NCBI GenBank assembly: GCA_031265765.1
Contig: JAISCE010000048.1
Coordinates: 1 to 50,065 of the forward strand
Direction of reading: 5' to 3'
DNA length: 50,065 nucleotides
From: Azoarcus sp.
Lineage (GTDB): Bacteria; Pseudomonadota; Gammaproteobacteria; Burkholderiales; Rhodocyclaceae
Under the pieces are notes generated by a model. The model was not told where the DNA came from. It worked only from the letters and a program-made list of their open reading frames with translations, and did not search any database. Positions within the stretch are counted from its first letter, which is position 1. Each line of letters starts with the position of its first letter. Of the stretch, positions 7,583-17,470 are shown piece after piece. Both the position numbers and the translations under genes were made by a program.

Positions 7583-7641
7583 CTCTAGCGCCTGACTTCA
7601 CGGGCTGCCGCAGGCAGCCCCGTAGGAGAAAAATGTTAGGC
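7583..7641 (-). other. attC site 3
   Basis: On the minus strand: R'' box GCCTAAC (perfect RYYYAAC), then a stem in which ACGGGGCTGCC pairs with GGCAGCCCGT leaving one unpaired G, then a degenerate R' box GCTAGAG. The length is 59 bp. The changed R' core (GTT to GCT) would be expected to lower recombination. It marks the right edge of the recognisable array. Confidence 0.72.
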
Positions 7642-7791
7642 GTCACGACCTCTGCCGTCAACGACCTGATCGAGATATACCGACCATGCTTTGAGACCGC
7701 TCGCCGGATCGACGACTGTTGCGACGCCAGTACCGCGGCTCTCGGCCATCCGCCAGGCCGGGATTCGCCCGAAAGCCGATATTTCGGTCAT
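7636..7791 (-). CDS. short ORF ending in attC3, possible remnant cassette gene
   Basis: A 51-residue frame from ATG 7791 (MTEISAFGRIPAWRM...) whose TAA stop lies exactly in the perfect R'' box of attC3, as stops of cassette genes usually do. There is no convincing ribosome-binding site: AAGAGG is only one base from the ATG. No family is recognised. It could be the 3' remnant of a longer cassette gene whose 5' part was lost, or chance. It overlaps no other gene and lies just upstream of the divergent tpiA promoter. Confidence 0.4.
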   Translation of the reverse strand: MTEISAFGRIPAWRMAESRGTGVATVVDPASGLKAWSVYLDQVVDGRGRDA

Positions 7792-7796
7792 GCCTC

Positions 7797-7824
7797 TTGG
7801 CGCATACGCTGGACGTCTTATACA
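7797..7824 (+). promoter_or_regulatory. putative sigma-70 promoter for tpiA
   Basis: TTGGCG at 7797-7802 and TATACA at 7819-7824 with a 16-bp spacer. Transcription would start near 7831 and leave a leader of about 130 nt before tpiA. The leader contains a small hairpin (GTCCGGC, TTT loop, GCCGGAC, 7909-7925) without a following T run. Confidence 0.5.
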
Positions 7825-7959
7825 ATCGCACGTTTTCGTCGGGAACTGGTTCTGGCTGGAAGCCTCCCCCTCCAGGGAGGAGCGTAACCCCTTCCGTACC
7901 TTGTCGTCCGGCTTTGCCGGACATGGATTGAAAGAAACATAGCGATTTTCCTTCTTCGC

Positions 7960-8694
7960 ATGGCGCAAAAACTGGTCGTCGGTAACTGGAAGCTCAATGG
8001 CAGCCTGGCTGCGAACGAGGCGCTTTTCGGCGCGATCGGCGCGGTGGCCGGGGTGGATGCCGCCGTGTGCGTGCCGTTTCCGTATCTCGCGCAAGCGGCT
8101 TCGAGCCTGCGCGGGCTGGCATTGGGCGCGCAGACGGTGAGCGAGTTCCAGACCGGGGCGTACACGGGCGAAGTGAGCGCGGAAATGCTCGCCGAACTGG
8201 GGTGCCGTTATGTGATCGTCGGCCATTCCGAGCGCCGTTCGTTGTTCGGCGAGGACGATGCCGCAGTCGGACGCAAGGCGGCGGCGGCGTTGCGGGCGGG
8301 GCTTGCGCCCATCGTCTGCGTCGGTGAATCGCTGGCCGAGCGCGAGGCGGGCAGGGCGCTGGATGTGGTCGGGCGGCAGCTCGACGCGGTGTCGGCGGTT
8401 ATTGGCGCGTCGGCGCTGGCGCGGGTGGTGGTCGCTTACGAGCCGGTATGGGCGATCGGCACCGGGCGCGCGGCAAGTGTGGATGAGGCGCAGGTGGTGC
8501 ATGCCGGTATCCGAGGCTGGCTCGCCGGGCGCGGCGCGGCGGCGGCGCGCGTTCTTTATGGCGGCAGCGTCAAGGCGGACAATGCGGCGGCGCTTTTTGC
8601 GACGCCCGGCATCGACGGCGGGCTGATCGGCGGGGCATCGCTGGCGGCGCGGGATTTCATGGCTATCTGCCGGGCGGCGGCAAGCGGGGCTTGA
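7960..8694 (+). CDS. tpiA: triosephosphate isomerase
   Basis: This 244-residue TIM-barrel enzyme interconverts dihydroxyacetone phosphate and glyceraldehyde 3-phosphate in cytosolic glycolysis and gluconeogenesis. Active-site residues are visible: Asn9 and Lys11 in GNWKLNG, His89 in VGHSERR, and Glu161 in AYEPVWAIGTG. The phosphate-binding GGSV and GGAS loops are near the C terminus. The length is typical. It is followed after 30 bp by secG, the standard tpiA-secG pairing of betaproteobacteria. A promoter lies at 7797-7824. The ATG at 7960 is the only start consistent with the conserved N terminus. Confidence 0.98.
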   Translation: MAQKLVVGNWKLNGSLAANEALFGAIGAVAGVDAAVCVPFPYLAQAASSLRGLALGAQTVSEFQTGAYTGEVSAEMLAELGCRYVIVGHSERRSLFGEDDAAVGRKAAAALRAGLAPIVCVGESLAEREAGRALDVVGRQLDAVSAVIGASALARVVVAYEPVWAIGTGRAASVDEAQVVHAGIRGWLAGRGAAAARVLYGGSVKADNAAALFATPGIDGGLIGGASLAARDFMAICRAAASGA

Positions 8695-8724
8695 GAAGGC
8701 CCGGACGGTTTTTTCGAGGTGACG

Positions 8725-9147
8725 ATGAGTAGTACGATTTTCAATCTGGTGCTGTTGGTTCATGTCCTGGCGGGCTTGAGCGTGATCGGCCTGGTGCTGG
8801 TGCAGCACGGCAAGGGCGCGGATATGGGCGCGGCTTTCGGCAGCGGCGCTTCGGGCAGTCTGTTCGGGGCGTCCGGTTCGGCGAATTTCCTGAGCCGGAC
8901 GACGGCGGTGCTGGCGACGGTGTTTTTCATTACCAGCCTGAGTCTGTCGTATCTGGCGGCGAAAAGGCCGATGGAACCCGCGAGCGTCATGGAGCGGGAG
9001 CGTCCCGCCGTGGTCGCGCCCGCGGAACCGGACTCCTCGCCCGCGCCGGCGGAGCCTTCTCCAGAGACCGTTCCCGCGGAGACCGCGCCTGCCGAAACGC
9101 CCGCGCCGGCGGGACAAGGCAGCGCCGCCGACGCGATTCCGGAGTAG
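8725..9147 (+). CDS. secG: preprotein translocase subunit SecG
   Basis: A 140-residue SecG, the small two-helix partner of SecYE in the inner-membrane Sec translocon. Helix 1 is at about residues 5-22, followed by the conserved VLVQHGKGADMGAAFGSGAS stretch. Helix 2 is at about 52-72. The start ATG 8725 has GAGG five bases upstream, which rules out the in-frame GTG at 8719. The tail from about residue 85 is unusually long and made almost only of Ala, Glu, Pro and Thr, a low-complexity extension not needed for the core fold. Downstream lies tRNA-Leu. Confidence 0.95.
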   Translation: MSSTIFNLVLLVHVLAGLSVIGLVLVQHGKGADMGAAFGSGASGSLFGASGSANFLSRTTAVLATVFFITSLSLSYLAAKRPMEPASVMERERPAVVAPAEPDSSPAPAEPSPETVPAETAPAETPAPAGQGSAADAIPE

Positions 9148-9176
9148 GGCGGATACGGCGGGGAGCGCAGCCGGGT

Positions 9177-9205
9177 TTACGCGGCGGGCAGAAAAAAAGT
9201 AGAAT
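9177..9205 (+). promoter_or_regulatory. putative promoter for tRNA-Leu
   Basis: A good -10 (TAGAAT, 9200-9205) with a weak -35 (TTACGC, 9177-9182) and a 17-bp spacer. The start would be near 9212, a few bases before the mature tRNA 5' end. Confidence 0.4.
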
Positions 9206-9218
9206 CCGAGGCTTTCGT

Positions 9219-9303
9219 GCCGACGTGGTGAAATTGGTAGACACGCTATCTTGAGGGGGTAGTGGCGAAAGCCGTATGAGTTCGAGTCTCATCGTCGGCA
9301 CCA
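9219..9303 (+). tRNA. tRNA-Leu(GAG)
   Basis: An 85-nt class II tRNA. The acceptor arms GCCGACG and CGTCGGC pair fully, followed by discriminator A and encoded CCA. The anticodon stem is CTATC/GGTAG with loop TTGAGGG, so the anticodon is GAG. The long variable arm (GGC...GCC) and the T arm with TTCGAGT are typical of tRNA-Leu. Confidence 0.97.
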
Positions 9304-9323
9304 TGAATATACGAAGCGCATGA

Positions 9324-9348
9324 AAACGCCCGCGGCAGCGGGCGTTTC
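9324..9348 (+). terminator. Rho-independent terminator after tRNA-Leu
   Basis: A 9-bp stem AAACGCCCG / CGGGCGTTT with a 6-nt loop, ending in a short T run (TTTCT). It lies 21 bp after the tRNA and separates it from the nuo operon. In the remaining 130 bp before nuoA I see no clear promoter. Confidence 0.8.
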
Positions 9349-9475
9349 TGCGAAAGCGGCGAAGAATACTGTAGCGGCATAGCGGGTATTTCCCGCCTCG
9401 CGCACCGGTTGCGGGTTGGTCGGGTTACGGATTTGGTCGGAGCGCGCCGGGCATCGGCGCGGGGAGCGTCGGATT

Positions 9476-9850
9476 ATGTTGGAAAACTATCTTCCGGTCT
9501 TGCTGTTCGTCCTCGTGGGGCTTGCGTTCGGGGTCGTTCCGTTCGCTCTCGGTCGGGCGCTCGGGCCGCAGCGCCCCGACGGCGAAAAGCTCTCCGCCTA
9601 CGAATGCGGCTTCGAGGCGTTCGAGGATGCCCGGATGAAGTTCGATGTCCGCTACTACCTCATCGCTATCCTGTTCATCCTGTTCGATCTCGAAATCGCC
9701 TTTCTTTTTCCATGGGCGACGGTGTTCCGGGAGTTCATCGGGGCCGGCATGGCGGCATGGTTCGTTTTCGGGTCCGTGATGACCTTCCTGGCCATCCTGG
9801 TCATCGGCTATATCGCCGAATGGAAGAATGGCGCGCTCGACTGGGAGTAA
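9476..9850 (+). CDS. nuoA: NADH-quinone oxidoreductase subunit A
   Basis: A 124-residue, three-helix membrane subunit of complex I, located at the junction between the peripheral arm and the proton-pumping arm. The family core [12 protein letters not shown] and [18 protein letters not shown] is present. ATG 9476 follows GGGGAG with 9-nt spacing; the frame is open further upstream, but those starts lack this site. It is the first gene of a complete, uninterrupted nuoA-N operon and its stop is four bases before nuoB. Confidence 0.97.
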   Translation: MLENYLPVLLFVLVGLAFGVVPFALGRALGPQRPDGEKLSAYECGFEAFEDARMKFDVRYYLIAILFILFDLEIAFLFPWATVFREFIGAGMAAWFVFGSVMTFLAILVIGYIAEWKNGALDWE

Positions 9851-9854
9851 GGGC

Positions 9855-10352
9855 ATGAGTATCGAGGGCGTTTTCCGTGAAGGGGTCGTGACTACGTCGC
9901 TCGATACGGTCATCAACTGGACGCGCACGGGGTCTTTGTGGCCGGTCACGTTCGGTCTGGCCTGTTGCGCGGTGGAGATGATGCATGCCGGGATGGCGCG
10001 TTACGACCTCGACCGCTTCGGCATCATTTTCCGCGCCAGTCCGCGCCATTCCGATCTGATGATCGTCGCCGGCACGCTCACCAACAAGATGGCGCCCGCG
10101 CTGCGGCGGGTGTACGACCAGCTTGCCGAGCCGCGCTGGGTGGTGTCGATGGGTTCCTGCGCCAACGGCGGCGGCTACTACCATTATTCCTATTCGGTGG
10201 TGCGCGGCTGCGACCGCATCGTGCCGGTCGATATTTATGTGCCGGGCTGTCCGCCGACGGCCGAGGCGCTGCTTTACGGCCTGCTGCAACTCCAGAACAA
10301 GATCAAGCGCACCAGCACCATTGCGCGCAGCCGGGAGCCGGAGCCGACATGA
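9855..10352 (+). CDS. nuoB: NADH-quinone oxidoreductase subunit B (cluster N2)
   Basis: Encodes 165 residues. Carries the terminal [4Fe-4S] cluster N2 that passes electrons to ubiquinone. The ligands are visible: the tandem Cys37-Cys38 in LACCAVEMM, Cys102 in MGSCANGGG, and Cys132 in VPGCPPTAE. The start ATG 9855 matches the family N terminus (MSIEGVF). The stop overlaps the nuoC start (ATGA). Confidence 0.98.
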   Translation: MSIEGVFREGVVTTSLDTVINWTRTGSLWPVTFGLACCAVEMMHAGMARYDLDRFGIIFRASPRHSDLMIVAGTLTNKMAPALRRVYDQLAEPRWVVSMGSCANGGGYYHYSYSVVRGCDRIVPVDIYVPGCPPTAEALLYGLLQLQNKIKRTSTIARSREPEPT

Positions 10353-10954
10353 GCGCCAGACTCGATCTGTTGAGCAAGGTCTTGCGGAACGTTTTCGGCG
10401 GGCGGCTGGCGTCCATGGCCATGGATCGCGGAGAACTGACGATCGAGGTCGCCGCCGTCGATTATTTCGAGATCGCCCGCATCCTGCACGATCATACCGG
10501 GTTGGATTTCGAGCAGTTGATCGACCTCTCCGGCGTCGATTATTCGGCTTACGGCGGCAAGCCGCGGCAGGGCAAGCGTTTTGCCTCGGTCGCGCATTTG
10601 CTTTCCGTCACCCATAACTGGCGTCTGCGTTTGCGAACCTTCGCCGAGGACGACGGTTTTCCCGTGATCGATTCGGTGTGCGATCTGTGGCCCGCCGCCA
10701 ATTGGTATGAGCGCGAGGCGTTCGACCTGTACGGCATCCTGTACAACGGCCATACCGATTTGCGCCGCATCCTGACCGATTACGGTTTCACCGGTCATCC
10801 GCTGCGCAAGGATTTCCCGGTTTCCGGCCATGTGGAGATGCGTTACGACGCCGAGGCAAAGCGGGTGCTCTATCAGCCGGTGACGGTCGAACCGCGCGAA
10901 AACACGCCGCGCATCGTCCGCGAGGCAAGCTACGGGGATGTCGGCCATGGTTGA
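10349..10954 (+). CDS. nuoC: NADH-quinone oxidoreductase subunit C
   Basis: A 201-residue 30-kDa subunit of the complex I peripheral arm, involved in scaffolding the quinone module with NuoD. The family signature [12 protein letters not shown], then [23 protein letters not shown], is intact. NuoC and NuoD are separate proteins here, unlike the fused NuoCD of E. coli, which is normal for betaproteobacteria. The start overlaps the nuoB stop and the end overlaps the nuoD start. Confidence 0.98.
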   Translation: MSARLDLLSKVLRNVFGGRLASMAMDRGELTIEVAAVDYFEIARILHDHTGLDFEQLIDLSGVDYSAYGGKPRQGKRFASVAHLLSVTHNWRLRLRTFAEDDGFPVIDSVCDLWPAANWYEREAFDLYGILYNGHTDLRRILTDYGFTGHPLRKDFPVSGHVEMRYDAEAKRVLYQPVTVEPRENTPRIVREASYGDVGHG

Positions 10955-12200
10955 GATTCGCAATTACACGCTCAATCTCGGCCCGCAGCATCCGGCGGCG
11001 CACGGTGTGTTGCGGCTGGTGCTCGAACTCGACGGCGAGGTGGTCGAACGCGCCGATCCGCACATCGGCCTCTTGCATCGCGGCACGGAGAAACTCGCCG
11101 AAACGCGCACCTGGGTGCAGTCGGTGCCGTACATGGACCGGCTCGACTATTGTTCGATGATGTGCAACGAGCACGCTTACTGCCTGGCGGTGGAAAAGCT
11201 GCTCGGGATCGAAGCGCCGGAGCGCGCCCGCTACATCCGGACGATGTTCGACGAGATCACCCGCATCCTCAACCACCTGATGAGTCTCGGGTCGCACGGT
11301 CTCGACATCGGCGCGATGACGATGATCCTCTACACCTTCCGCGAGCGCGAAGATTTGATGGATGCCTATGAGGCGGTGTGCGGCGCGCGCATGCATGCGG
11401 CGTACTACCGTCCGGGCGGCGTCTACCGCGACCTGCCCGAGACCATGCCGAAGTACAAGGCCAGCCGCTTCAAGAACGAGAAGGCGCTCAAGCGGCTCAA
11501 CGCGGCGCGCGAAGGCTCGCTGCTCGATTTCCTCGAAGATTTCACCGGGCGTTTCCCGAAGTGCTGCGACGAGTACGAAACCTTGCTCACCGAAAACCGC
11601 ATCTGGAAGCAGCGCACCGTGGGCATCGGCGTGGTTTCGCCCGAGCGGGCGCTGGCGCTCGGTTTCACCGGGCCGATGCTGCGCGGCTCGGGCATCGCCT
11701 GGGATTTGCGCAGGAAGCAGCCCTACGCGGCCTACGACCAGGTCGATTTCGACATTCCCATAGGCAAGAACGGCGACTGCTACGACCGTTATCTGTGCCG
11801 AATGGCGGAAATGCGCCAGTCGAATCGCATCGTCCGCCAGTGTATCGCCTGGCTGCGCGAGAATCCCGGCCCGGTCATCGTCGACAACCACAAGGTTGCT
11901 CCGCCCCGGCGCGAGAAGATGAAGGGCAACATGGAGGAGTTGATCCACCATTTCAAGCTTTTCTCGGAAGGCATCCATGTGCCCGAGGGCGAGGTGTATG
12001 CCGCCATCGAGCACCCGAAGGGCGAATTCGGCGTGTATGCCATTTCGGACGGGGCCAACAAGCCGTACCGGATCAAGCTGCGTTCGCCGGGTTTTCCCCA
12101 TCTCGCGGCAATGGATGAACTCTCGCGCGGGCACATGATTGCCGATGTGGTGGCTCTCATCGGCACGATGGATCTCGTCTTCGGCGATATCGACCGCTGA
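10947..12200 (+). CDS. nuoD: NADH-quinone oxidoreductase subunit D
   Basis: A 417-residue 49-kDa subunit that forms the quinone-binding pocket with NuoB. The N-terminal GPQHPAAHG loop (His15, His19) and Tyr68 in [14 protein letters not shown] are the residues known to contact the quinone head. The start ATG 10947 has GGGG about 9 nt upstream; the in-frame ATG 10938 has none at usable distance. The C terminus ends in FGDIDR as in the family. A 29-bp gap separates it from nuoE. Confidence 0.97.
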   Translation: MVEIRNYTLNLGPQHPAAHGVLRLVLELDGEVVERADPHIGLLHRGTEKLAETRTWVQSVPYMDRLDYCSMMCNEHAYCLAVEKLLGIEAPERARYIRTMFDEITRILNHLMSLGSHGLDIGAMTMILYTFREREDLMDAYEAVCGARMHAAYYRPGGVYRDLPETMPKYKASRFKNEKALKRLNAAREGSLLDFLEDFTGRFPKCCDEYETLLTENRIWKQRTVGIGVVSPERALALGFTGPMLRGSGIAWDLRRKQPYAAYDQVDFDIPIGKNGDCYDRYLCRMAEMRQSNRIVRQCIAWLRENPGPVIVDNHKVAPPRREKMKGNMEELIHHFKLFSEGIHVPEGEVYAAIEHPKGEFGVYAISDGANKPYRIKLRSPGFPHLAAMDELSRGHMIADVVALIGTMDLVFGDIDR

Positions 12201-12229
12201 TAGGACAACGCTTTTCGGAAGAACCAGAC

Positions 12230-12709
12230 ATGTTGAGCCAGGAATCGCTGCAACAGATCGACAGGGAAATCGCCAAGTATCCGCCTGGGCGGAAACAGTC
12301 GGCGATCATGTCGGCGCTGCGCATCGCACAGGTGGAAAAGGGCTGGTTGCCGAAGGATGTCATCGAGTTCGTCGCCGCTTATCTCGGAATGCCGCCGATG
12401 GCCGCTTACGAAGTGGCGACGTTCTACAACATGTACGACCTCGAACCGATCGGACGCCACAAGATCACCGTGTGTACCAATCTGCCCTGTGCGCTCTCGG
12501 GCGGCGTGCACGTTGCCGAATATCTCAAGCGCAGGCTTGGCATCGGTTTCAACGAGACGACGCCCGACGGCAGGTTCACCCTGAAAGAGGGCGAATGCAT
12601 GGGAGCTTGCGGCGATGCACCGGTGCTGTTGCACAACAACCACCACATGTGCAGTTTCATGACCATGGACAAGATCGACAGCCTGCTGGCCGAACTGGAA
12701 AGCCAATGA
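12230..12709 (+). CDS. nuoE: NADH-quinone oxidoreductase subunit E ([2Fe-2S] N1a)
   Basis: A 159-residue 24-kDa subunit of the NADH dehydrogenase module. The thioredoxin-like domain holds the N1a [2Fe-2S] ligands Cys82 and Cys87 ([12 protein letters not shown]) and Cys123 and Cys127 ([11 protein letters not shown]). An N-terminal helical bundle precedes it. The stop overlaps the nuoF start by 4 bp (ATGA). Confidence 0.98.
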   Translation: MLSQESLQQIDREIAKYPPGRKQSAIMSALRIAQVEKGWLPKDVIEFVAAYLGMPPMAAYEVATFYNMYDLEPIGRHKITVCTNLPCALSGGVHVAEYLKRRLGIGFNETTPDGRFTLKEGECMGACGDAPVLLHNNHHMCSFMTMDKIDSLLAELESQ

Positions 12710-14025
12710 GCGCGCACGCCCTGATCCTTGCCGGCGCCGACGCCGACCGCGGCTGGCGGCTCCGGGACTACGCGGCGCGCGGCGGTTACGAATCCCTGCG
12801 CAGGATCGTCGCCGAAAAGACGTCGCCCGATGCCATCATCGCCGAACTCAAGGCTTCTGGCCTGCGCGGACGCGGCGGCGCGGGCTTTCCGACCGGGCTG
12901 AAGTGGTCCTTCATGCCGCGCGCCTTTCCCGGCGACAAATACCTCGTCTGCAATTCCGACGAGGGCGAGCCGGGCACTTTCAAGGACAGGGACATCCTGC
13001 GCTACAACCCGCACGCGGTCATCGAGGGCATGATCGTCGGCGCTTGGGTGATGGGCTGTACGCGCGGCTACAACTACATCCACGGCGAGATATTCGAGAT
13101 CTACCGGCGTTTCGAGGAAGCCCTGGAAGAAGCGCGGGCCGCCGGGCTGCTCGGGCCGAATATCCTCGGCAGCGATTTTTCCTTCGAGCTTTTCGCGCAC
13201 CACGGCTATGGCGCCTACGTCTGCGGCGAGGAAACCGCGCTGCTCGAATCGCTCGAAGGCAAGAAGGGCCAGCCGCGCTTCAAGCCGCCGTTCCCGGCCT
13301 CCTACGGCCTTTACGGCAAGCCGACGACGATCAACAACACCGAGACGTTCGCCTCGGTGCCCTTCATCCTGAAGATGGGCGGCGAAGCCTTTCTCGGCCT
13401 GGGCAAGCCCAACAACGGCGGCAGCAAGATTTTTTCGGTTTCCGGCCATGTCAACCGTCCGGGCAATTACGAACTCAATCTCGGCACGCCGTTCCCCGAA
13501 CTGCTGGAGATGGCGGGCGGCGTGCGCGACGGGCGCAAGCTCAAGGCGGTGATTCCCGGCGGCTCGTCCTCGCCGGTGCTGCCTGCCGATGTCATCATGG
13601 ACTGTACGCTGGATTTCGATGCCATCGGCAAGGCCGGGTCGATGCTCGGCTCCGGCGCGGTGATCGTCATGGACGAGACCGCCTGCATGGTCAGGGCGCT
13701 GGAACGGCTGTCGTATTTCTATCACGAGGAATCCTGCGGCCAGTGCACCCCCTGCCGCGAAGGCACGGGCTGGCTGTACCGCGTGGTGCGCCGGATCGAG
13801 GAGGGTCTCGGGCGGCCCGACGATCTCGACCTGCTGCGCTCGGTGGCGGGCAATATCGCGGGCCGCACCATTTGCGCGCTCGGCGACGCGGCGGCGGGGC
13901 CGGTGCAGAGTTTCATCAAGCACTTCACCGACGAATTCATCTATCACATCGAATACAGGAAATGCCTGGTTCCGTTGGCGGTACAGGATGCGGGCAACCA
14001 GATCAACGCGAGTCGCCCATGCTAG
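12706..14025 (+). CDS. nuoF: NADH-quinone oxidoreductase subunit F (FMN, NADH site, N3)
   Basis: A 439-residue 51-kDa subunit that oxidises NADH through FMN. The FMN/NADH-binding glycine loop [13 protein letters not shown] starts at residue 55. The [4Fe-4S] N3 ligands are Cys344, Cys347 and Cys350 in SCGQCTPC, plus Cys390 in GRTICALGD. It overlaps nuoE by 4 bp and nuoG by 7 bp. Length and domain order are standard for betaproteobacteria. Confidence 0.98.
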   Translation: MSAHALILAGADADRGWRLRDYAARGGYESLRRIVAEKTSPDAIIAELKASGLRGRGGAGFPTGLKWSFMPRAFPGDKYLVCNSDEGEPGTFKDRDILRYNPHAVIEGMIVGAWVMGCTRGYNYIHGEIFEIYRRFEEALEEARAAGLLGPNILGSDFSFELFAHHGYGAYVCGEETALLESLEGKKGQPRFKPPFPASYGLYGKPTTINNTETFASVPFILKMGGEAFLGLGKPNNGGSKIFSVSGHVNRPGNYELNLGTPFPELLEMAGGVRDGRKLKAVIPGGSSSPVLPADVIMDCTLDFDAIGKAGSMLGSGAVIVMDETACMVRALERLSYFYHEESCGQCTPCREGTGWLYRVVRRIEEGLGRPDDLDLLRSVAGNIAGRTICALGDAAAGPVQSFIKHFTDEFIYHIEYRKCLVPLAVQDAGNQINASRPC

Positions 14026-16364
14026 AGATCGAAATCGACGGTAAGACGGTGCAGGTGCCCGACGGCAGCACCGTGATGGACGCCGCGACCCTGGCGGGTA
14101 TCTATATTCCTCATTTCTGTTACCACAAGAAGCTGTCGATCGCCGCCAGTTGCCGCATGTGCCTGGTGCAGGTCGAGAAAGCGCCCAAGCCGCTGCCCGC
14201 GTGCGCGACGCCCGTGACCAACGGCATGAAGGTGTGGACGCATTCCGAGGCGGCGGTGAAGGCGCAGAAAGGCGTGATGGAGTTCCTGCTCATCAATCAC
14301 CCGCTCGAATGCCCGGTCTGCGACCAGGGCGGCGAATGCCAATTGCAGGATCTGGCGGTCGGCTACGGCGGCGCACACGCGCGTTACCGGGAGGAAAAGC
14401 GCGTTTGGGTCAACAAGAATTTCGGCCCGCTGATTGCGTCCGACGCGACCCGTTGCATCAATTGCACGCGCTGTGCGCGTTTCACCGCCGAGATCGGCGG
14501 CCTGATGGAACTGGGGCAGGCGCATCGCAGCGACCGGGCGGAAATCATGAGCTTCCTCGGGCGCACGATCGACTCCGAACTTTCCGGCAACATCATCGAC
14601 CTTTGCCCGGTCGGGGCGCTGACCTCGAAACCGTTCCGCTTCAGCGCCCGCACCTGGGAACTGGCGCGGCGGCGCTCGATCAGCCCGCACGATTCGCTTG
14701 GAACCAATCTCATCGTCCAGACGCGGCACGACAAAGTCATGCGCGTGCTGCCGGGCGTCAACGAAAGCCTCAACGAATGTTGGCTCACGGACAAGGATCG
14801 TTTCTCGTATGAGGCGCTGGCGAGCGAGCAACGCCTGGTCTCGCCGATGATCCGTCAGGACGGGGAATGGCAGGCGGTTTCCTGGCAGGCCGCGCTCGAA
14901 TTCACCGTCGCCGCATTGCAGGGGATCGTGCGGGAACAGGGCGGGCAGTCGGTCGGGGCGCTGGCCTCGCCGCATGCCACCGTCGAGGAATTGCATTTGC
15001 TGCAAAAGCTGGCGCGCGGACTGGCATCGGAAAACATCGACTTTCGCCTGCGCCAGCGCGATTTTCGCGGCGATGCCGTGCGCGGCGGCGCGCCCTGGCT
15101 CGGGATGCCCGTGCTCGACATCCACGATCTGCGCAGCCTGCTGGTGGTCGGCAGCTTCTTGCGCAAGGATGCGCCCCTGCTTGCGCAGAAAGTGCGCCAT
15201 TCGGCGCTCCGCCACGGCCTGCGGGTCAACGCCGTGGGGCCGAACGCCGAGGACTGGCTGATGCCGGTTGCCGCGCGCGCGCTGGTCGCGCCCGCCGACA
15301 TGGCGGCGGCGCTGGCGGGCATCGCCGCCGCGCTGGCCGCGGAGACCGGCAAGCCGGTTGCGGAAACGCTGGCGGAACGCCTGCCTGCGGACATTTCCGC
15401 CGAGGCCCGCGCCATTGCGCAAAGCCTTGCCGGCGGCGAAAAATCCGCCGTGTGGCTGGGCAGCCTTGCCGTGCGGCATCCGCGCGCCGCCGAATTGCAT
15501 CTGTGGGCGCAGGAAATCGCGCGGCTCTCCGGCGCGCTTCTCGGTTTCATCGGCGAAGCGGCCAACAGTACCGGCGGCTATCTCGTCGGGGCCGTGCCGG
15601 GCGCAGGCGGACTCGATGCGCGGGCGATGATCGAATCCCCGCGCCGCGCCTATCTGCTTTTCGGCGCGGAACCCGACCTCGATTTTGCCGACGGCGCGGC
15701 GGCCATGGCGGCGCTCGGCCAGGCGCAACTGGTGGCGGCGGCAAGCGTTTTCGATTCGCCCGCCTTGCGCCAGTCGGCCGATGTGCTGTTGCCGATCGCG
15801 CCCTTTACCGAGACTTCGGGCACCTTCGTCAATTGCATCGGGGATGCGCAAAGCTTCCACGCCGTGGCACAGCCGCTCGGCGAGGCGCGCCCCGGCTGGA
15901 AGGTGCTGCGGGTGCTCGGCAATCTCCTGGGTTTGCCCGGTTTCGACCAGGACGACTCCGCCGCCGTGCGCGACGAGGCGCTTTCCGGCGATATCCGCGC
16001 CTGTCTCGACAATGCCATCGGCGACGTGCCCGAAGCGGAGGATGCGCCCGCCGCGCAGGCGGGCCGTTTGCAGCGCGTGGCCGACGTGCCCATTTATTTC
16101 GCCGATCCGCTGGTGCGGCGCGCGCCGTCCTTGCAGAAAACCGCCGATGCCGCGCCGCCCGCGGCCAGGATGTCCGCGTCGACGCTGGCGGCGTTGGGCG
16201 TGAGCGCGGGCGACAAGGTGCGCGTGACCGGAACCGGGACGGTCGAATTGCAGGCCGTGGCCGACGAGGGACTCGCCCCCGGTTGCGTGCGCATCGCCGC
16301 CGCGCACCCCGCGACGGTGGCGCTCGGCCCGATGCACGGCGACTTGAGCGTGGAGCGGATTTAA
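14019..16364 (+). CDS. nuoG: NADH-quinone oxidoreductase subunit G
   Basis: A 781-residue 75-kDa subunit with an N-terminal iron-sulfur wire. The [2Fe-2S] ligands are Cys34, Cys45, Cys48 and Cys62. A His94/Cys98/Cys101/Cys107 cluster ([14 protein letters not shown]) follows, then Cys146/149/152/196 for a further [4Fe-4S]. The rest is the molybdopterin-oxidoreductase-like fold, which does not bind molybdenum in complex I. The C-terminal third is Ala-rich and less conserved. The extra N7 cluster motif of E. coli-type NuoG is not obvious. It overlaps nuoF by 7 bp and shares one base with the nuoH start (TAATG). Confidence 0.97.
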   Translation: MLEIEIDGKTVQVPDGSTVMDAATLAGIYIPHFCYHKKLSIAASCRMCLVQVEKAPKPLPACATPVTNGMKVWTHSEAAVKAQKGVMEFLLINHPLECPVCDQGGECQLQDLAVGYGGAHARYREEKRVWVNKNFGPLIASDATRCINCTRCARFTAEIGGLMELGQAHRSDRAEIMSFLGRTIDSELSGNIIDLCPVGALTSKPFRFSARTWELARRRSISPHDSLGTNLIVQTRHDKVMRVLPGVNESLNECWLTDKDRFSYEALASEQRLVSPMIRQDGEWQAVSWQAALEFTVAALQGIVREQGGQSVGALASPHATVEELHLLQKLARGLASENIDFRLRQRDFRGDAVRGGAPWLGMPVLDIHDLRSLLVVGSFLRKDAPLLAQKVRHSALRHGLRVNAVGPNAEDWLMPVAARALVAPADMAAALAGIAAALAAETGKPVAETLAERLPADISAEARAIAQSLAGGEKSAVWLGSLAVRHPRAAELHLWAQEIARLSGALLGFIGEAANSTGGYLVGAVPGAGGLDARAMIESPRRAYLLFGAEPDLDFADGAAAMAALGQAQLVAAASVFDSPALRQSADVLLPIAPFTETSGTFVNCIGDAQSFHAVAQPLGEARPGWKVLRVLGNLLGLPGFDQDDSAAVRDEALSGDIRACLDNAIGDVPEAEDAPAAQAGRLQRVADVPIYFADPLVRRAPSLQKTADAAPPAARMSASTLAALGVSAGDKVRVTGTGTVELQAVADEGLAPGCVRIAAAHPATVALGPMHGDLSVERI

Positions 16365-17467
16365 TGGGCGAGATACTGCGAATATTTGAAGATTTCTTCG
16401 GCCCGCTCTGGCCTGTGGTGTGGTCGCTGGTCAAGATCGTCGCGCTCCTCGCGCCGCTGATGGTCTGCGTGGCCTATCTGACATGGGTCGAGCGCAAGGT
16501 CATCGGCGCCATGCAGTTGCGCGTCGGCCCCAACCGCGTCGGGCCGCTCGGCTTGCTCCAGCCCATTGCCGATGCGCTCAAGCTGCTGTTCAAGGAAGTC
16601 ATCGTCCCGAGCGGTTCCAGCAAGGGGCTGTACGTCCTCGGGCCTATCCTCGCCATTGCGCCGTCCCTGGCGGCGTGGGCGGTGATTCCGTTCGACGAGG
16701 GCATGGCAGTGGCCAACATCAATGCCGGCCTGCTCTACCTGCTGGCGATCACCTCGATGGAGATATATGGCGTCATCATCTCGGGATGGGCGTCGAATTC
16801 CAAATACGCTTTCCTCGGCGCGATGCGGGCGGCGGCGCAGATGGTGTCCTACGAAGTCGCGCTCGGCTTCGCCCTGATCTGCGTGCTGCTGATCTCGTCC
16901 TCGCTGAACCTTTCCGAAATCGTCGCCAGCCAGGGACAGGGGCGTTTCCACGACATGGGCCTCGGTTTCCTGTCGTGGAATTGGCTGCCGCTCCTGCCGA
17001 TGTTCGTGGTCTACCTCATCTCGGGCCTTGCCGAAACCAACCGCGCGCCGTTCGACGTGGTCGAAGGCGAAGCCGAAATCGTCGCCGGGCACATGGTGGA
17101 ATTCTCGGGCATGGCTTTCGCGCTGTTCTTCCTCGCCGAATACGCCAACATGATCCTCGTTTCGGTCATGACCGCGCTGCTTTTCCTCGGCGGATGGCTC
17201 TCGCCCGTGGGTTTCCTACCCGACGGTTTCCATTGGCTGGCCTTGAAGACGGCGTTTTTCCTGTTCGTTTTCCTCTGGGTGCGCGCAACCTTCCCCCGCT
17301 TCCGCTACGACCAGATCATGCGGTTGGGCTGGAAGGTGTTCGTGCCGATCACGCTCGTATGGGTCGTGGTGGTGGCGGTATGGATGATGTCCCCGCTGTC
17401 GATCTGGAATCGCGACGATGGCGGAACGAAGGGAGTCCCCGCCGCCGGTCTGGAAATAGGGGGATAG
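16364..17467 (+). CDS. nuoH: NADH-quinone oxidoreductase subunit H
   Basis: A 367-residue membrane subunit linking the quinone cavity to the proton pumps. Conserved features include [21 protein letters not shown] near residue 43, [29 protein letters not shown] in the middle and the loop [18 protein letters not shown] near the C terminus. About eight transmembrane helices are visible. The start is coupled to the nuoG stop. Confidence 0.98.
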   Translation: MGEILRIFEDFFGPLWPVVWSLVKIVALLAPLMVCVAYLTWVERKVIGAMQLRVGPNRVGPLGLLQPIADALKLLFKEVIVPSGSSKGLYVLGPILAIAPSLAAWAVIPFDEGMAVANINAGLLYLLAITSMEIYGVIISGWASNSKYAFLGAMRAAAQMVSYEVALGFALICVLLISSSLNLSEIVASQGQGRFHDMGLGFLSWNWLPLLPMFVVYLISGLAETNRAPFDVVEGEAEIVAGHMVEFSGMAFALFFLAEYANMILVSVMTALLFLGGWLSPVGFLPDGFHWLALKTAFFLFVFLWVRATFPRFRYDQIMRLGWKVFVPITLVWVVVVAVWMMSPLSIWNRDDGGTKGVPAAGLEIGG

Positions 17468-17470
17468 GCC

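Larger units (their letters stand above)
5919..7791 (-). mobile_element. integron gene-cassette array without an integrase (CALIN-like)
   Basis: Four minus-strand genes are separated by three attC-like sites of about 60 bp (6677-6736, 7102-7161, 7583-7641). Each gene starts shortly after the GTTRRRY-like core box of the site before it, and three of the genes place their stop codon inside the R'' box of the site after them, which is the usual cassette design. AT content is visibly higher than in the flanking operons. No tyrosine integrase of the IntI type and no attI is visible, so this looks like a stranded array. The leftmost cassette lacks its own attC and runs into the ynb-like operon. Confidence 0.72.

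Noticed and set aside
7909-7925. Intrinsic terminator before tpiA
   Set aside because: The 7-bp hairpin has no T run on either strand and sits in the leader of tpiA, so termination is not supported.
12903-14018. Long plus-strand frame continuing upstream of nuoG through nuoF
   Set aside because: Only the part from 14019 is NuoG. The upstream Arg-rich stretch is an out-of-frame reading of nuoF.
14022-16337. 771-aa minus-strand frame opposite nuoG
   Set aside because: Same composition artefact. NuoG on the plus strand has all cluster ligands.
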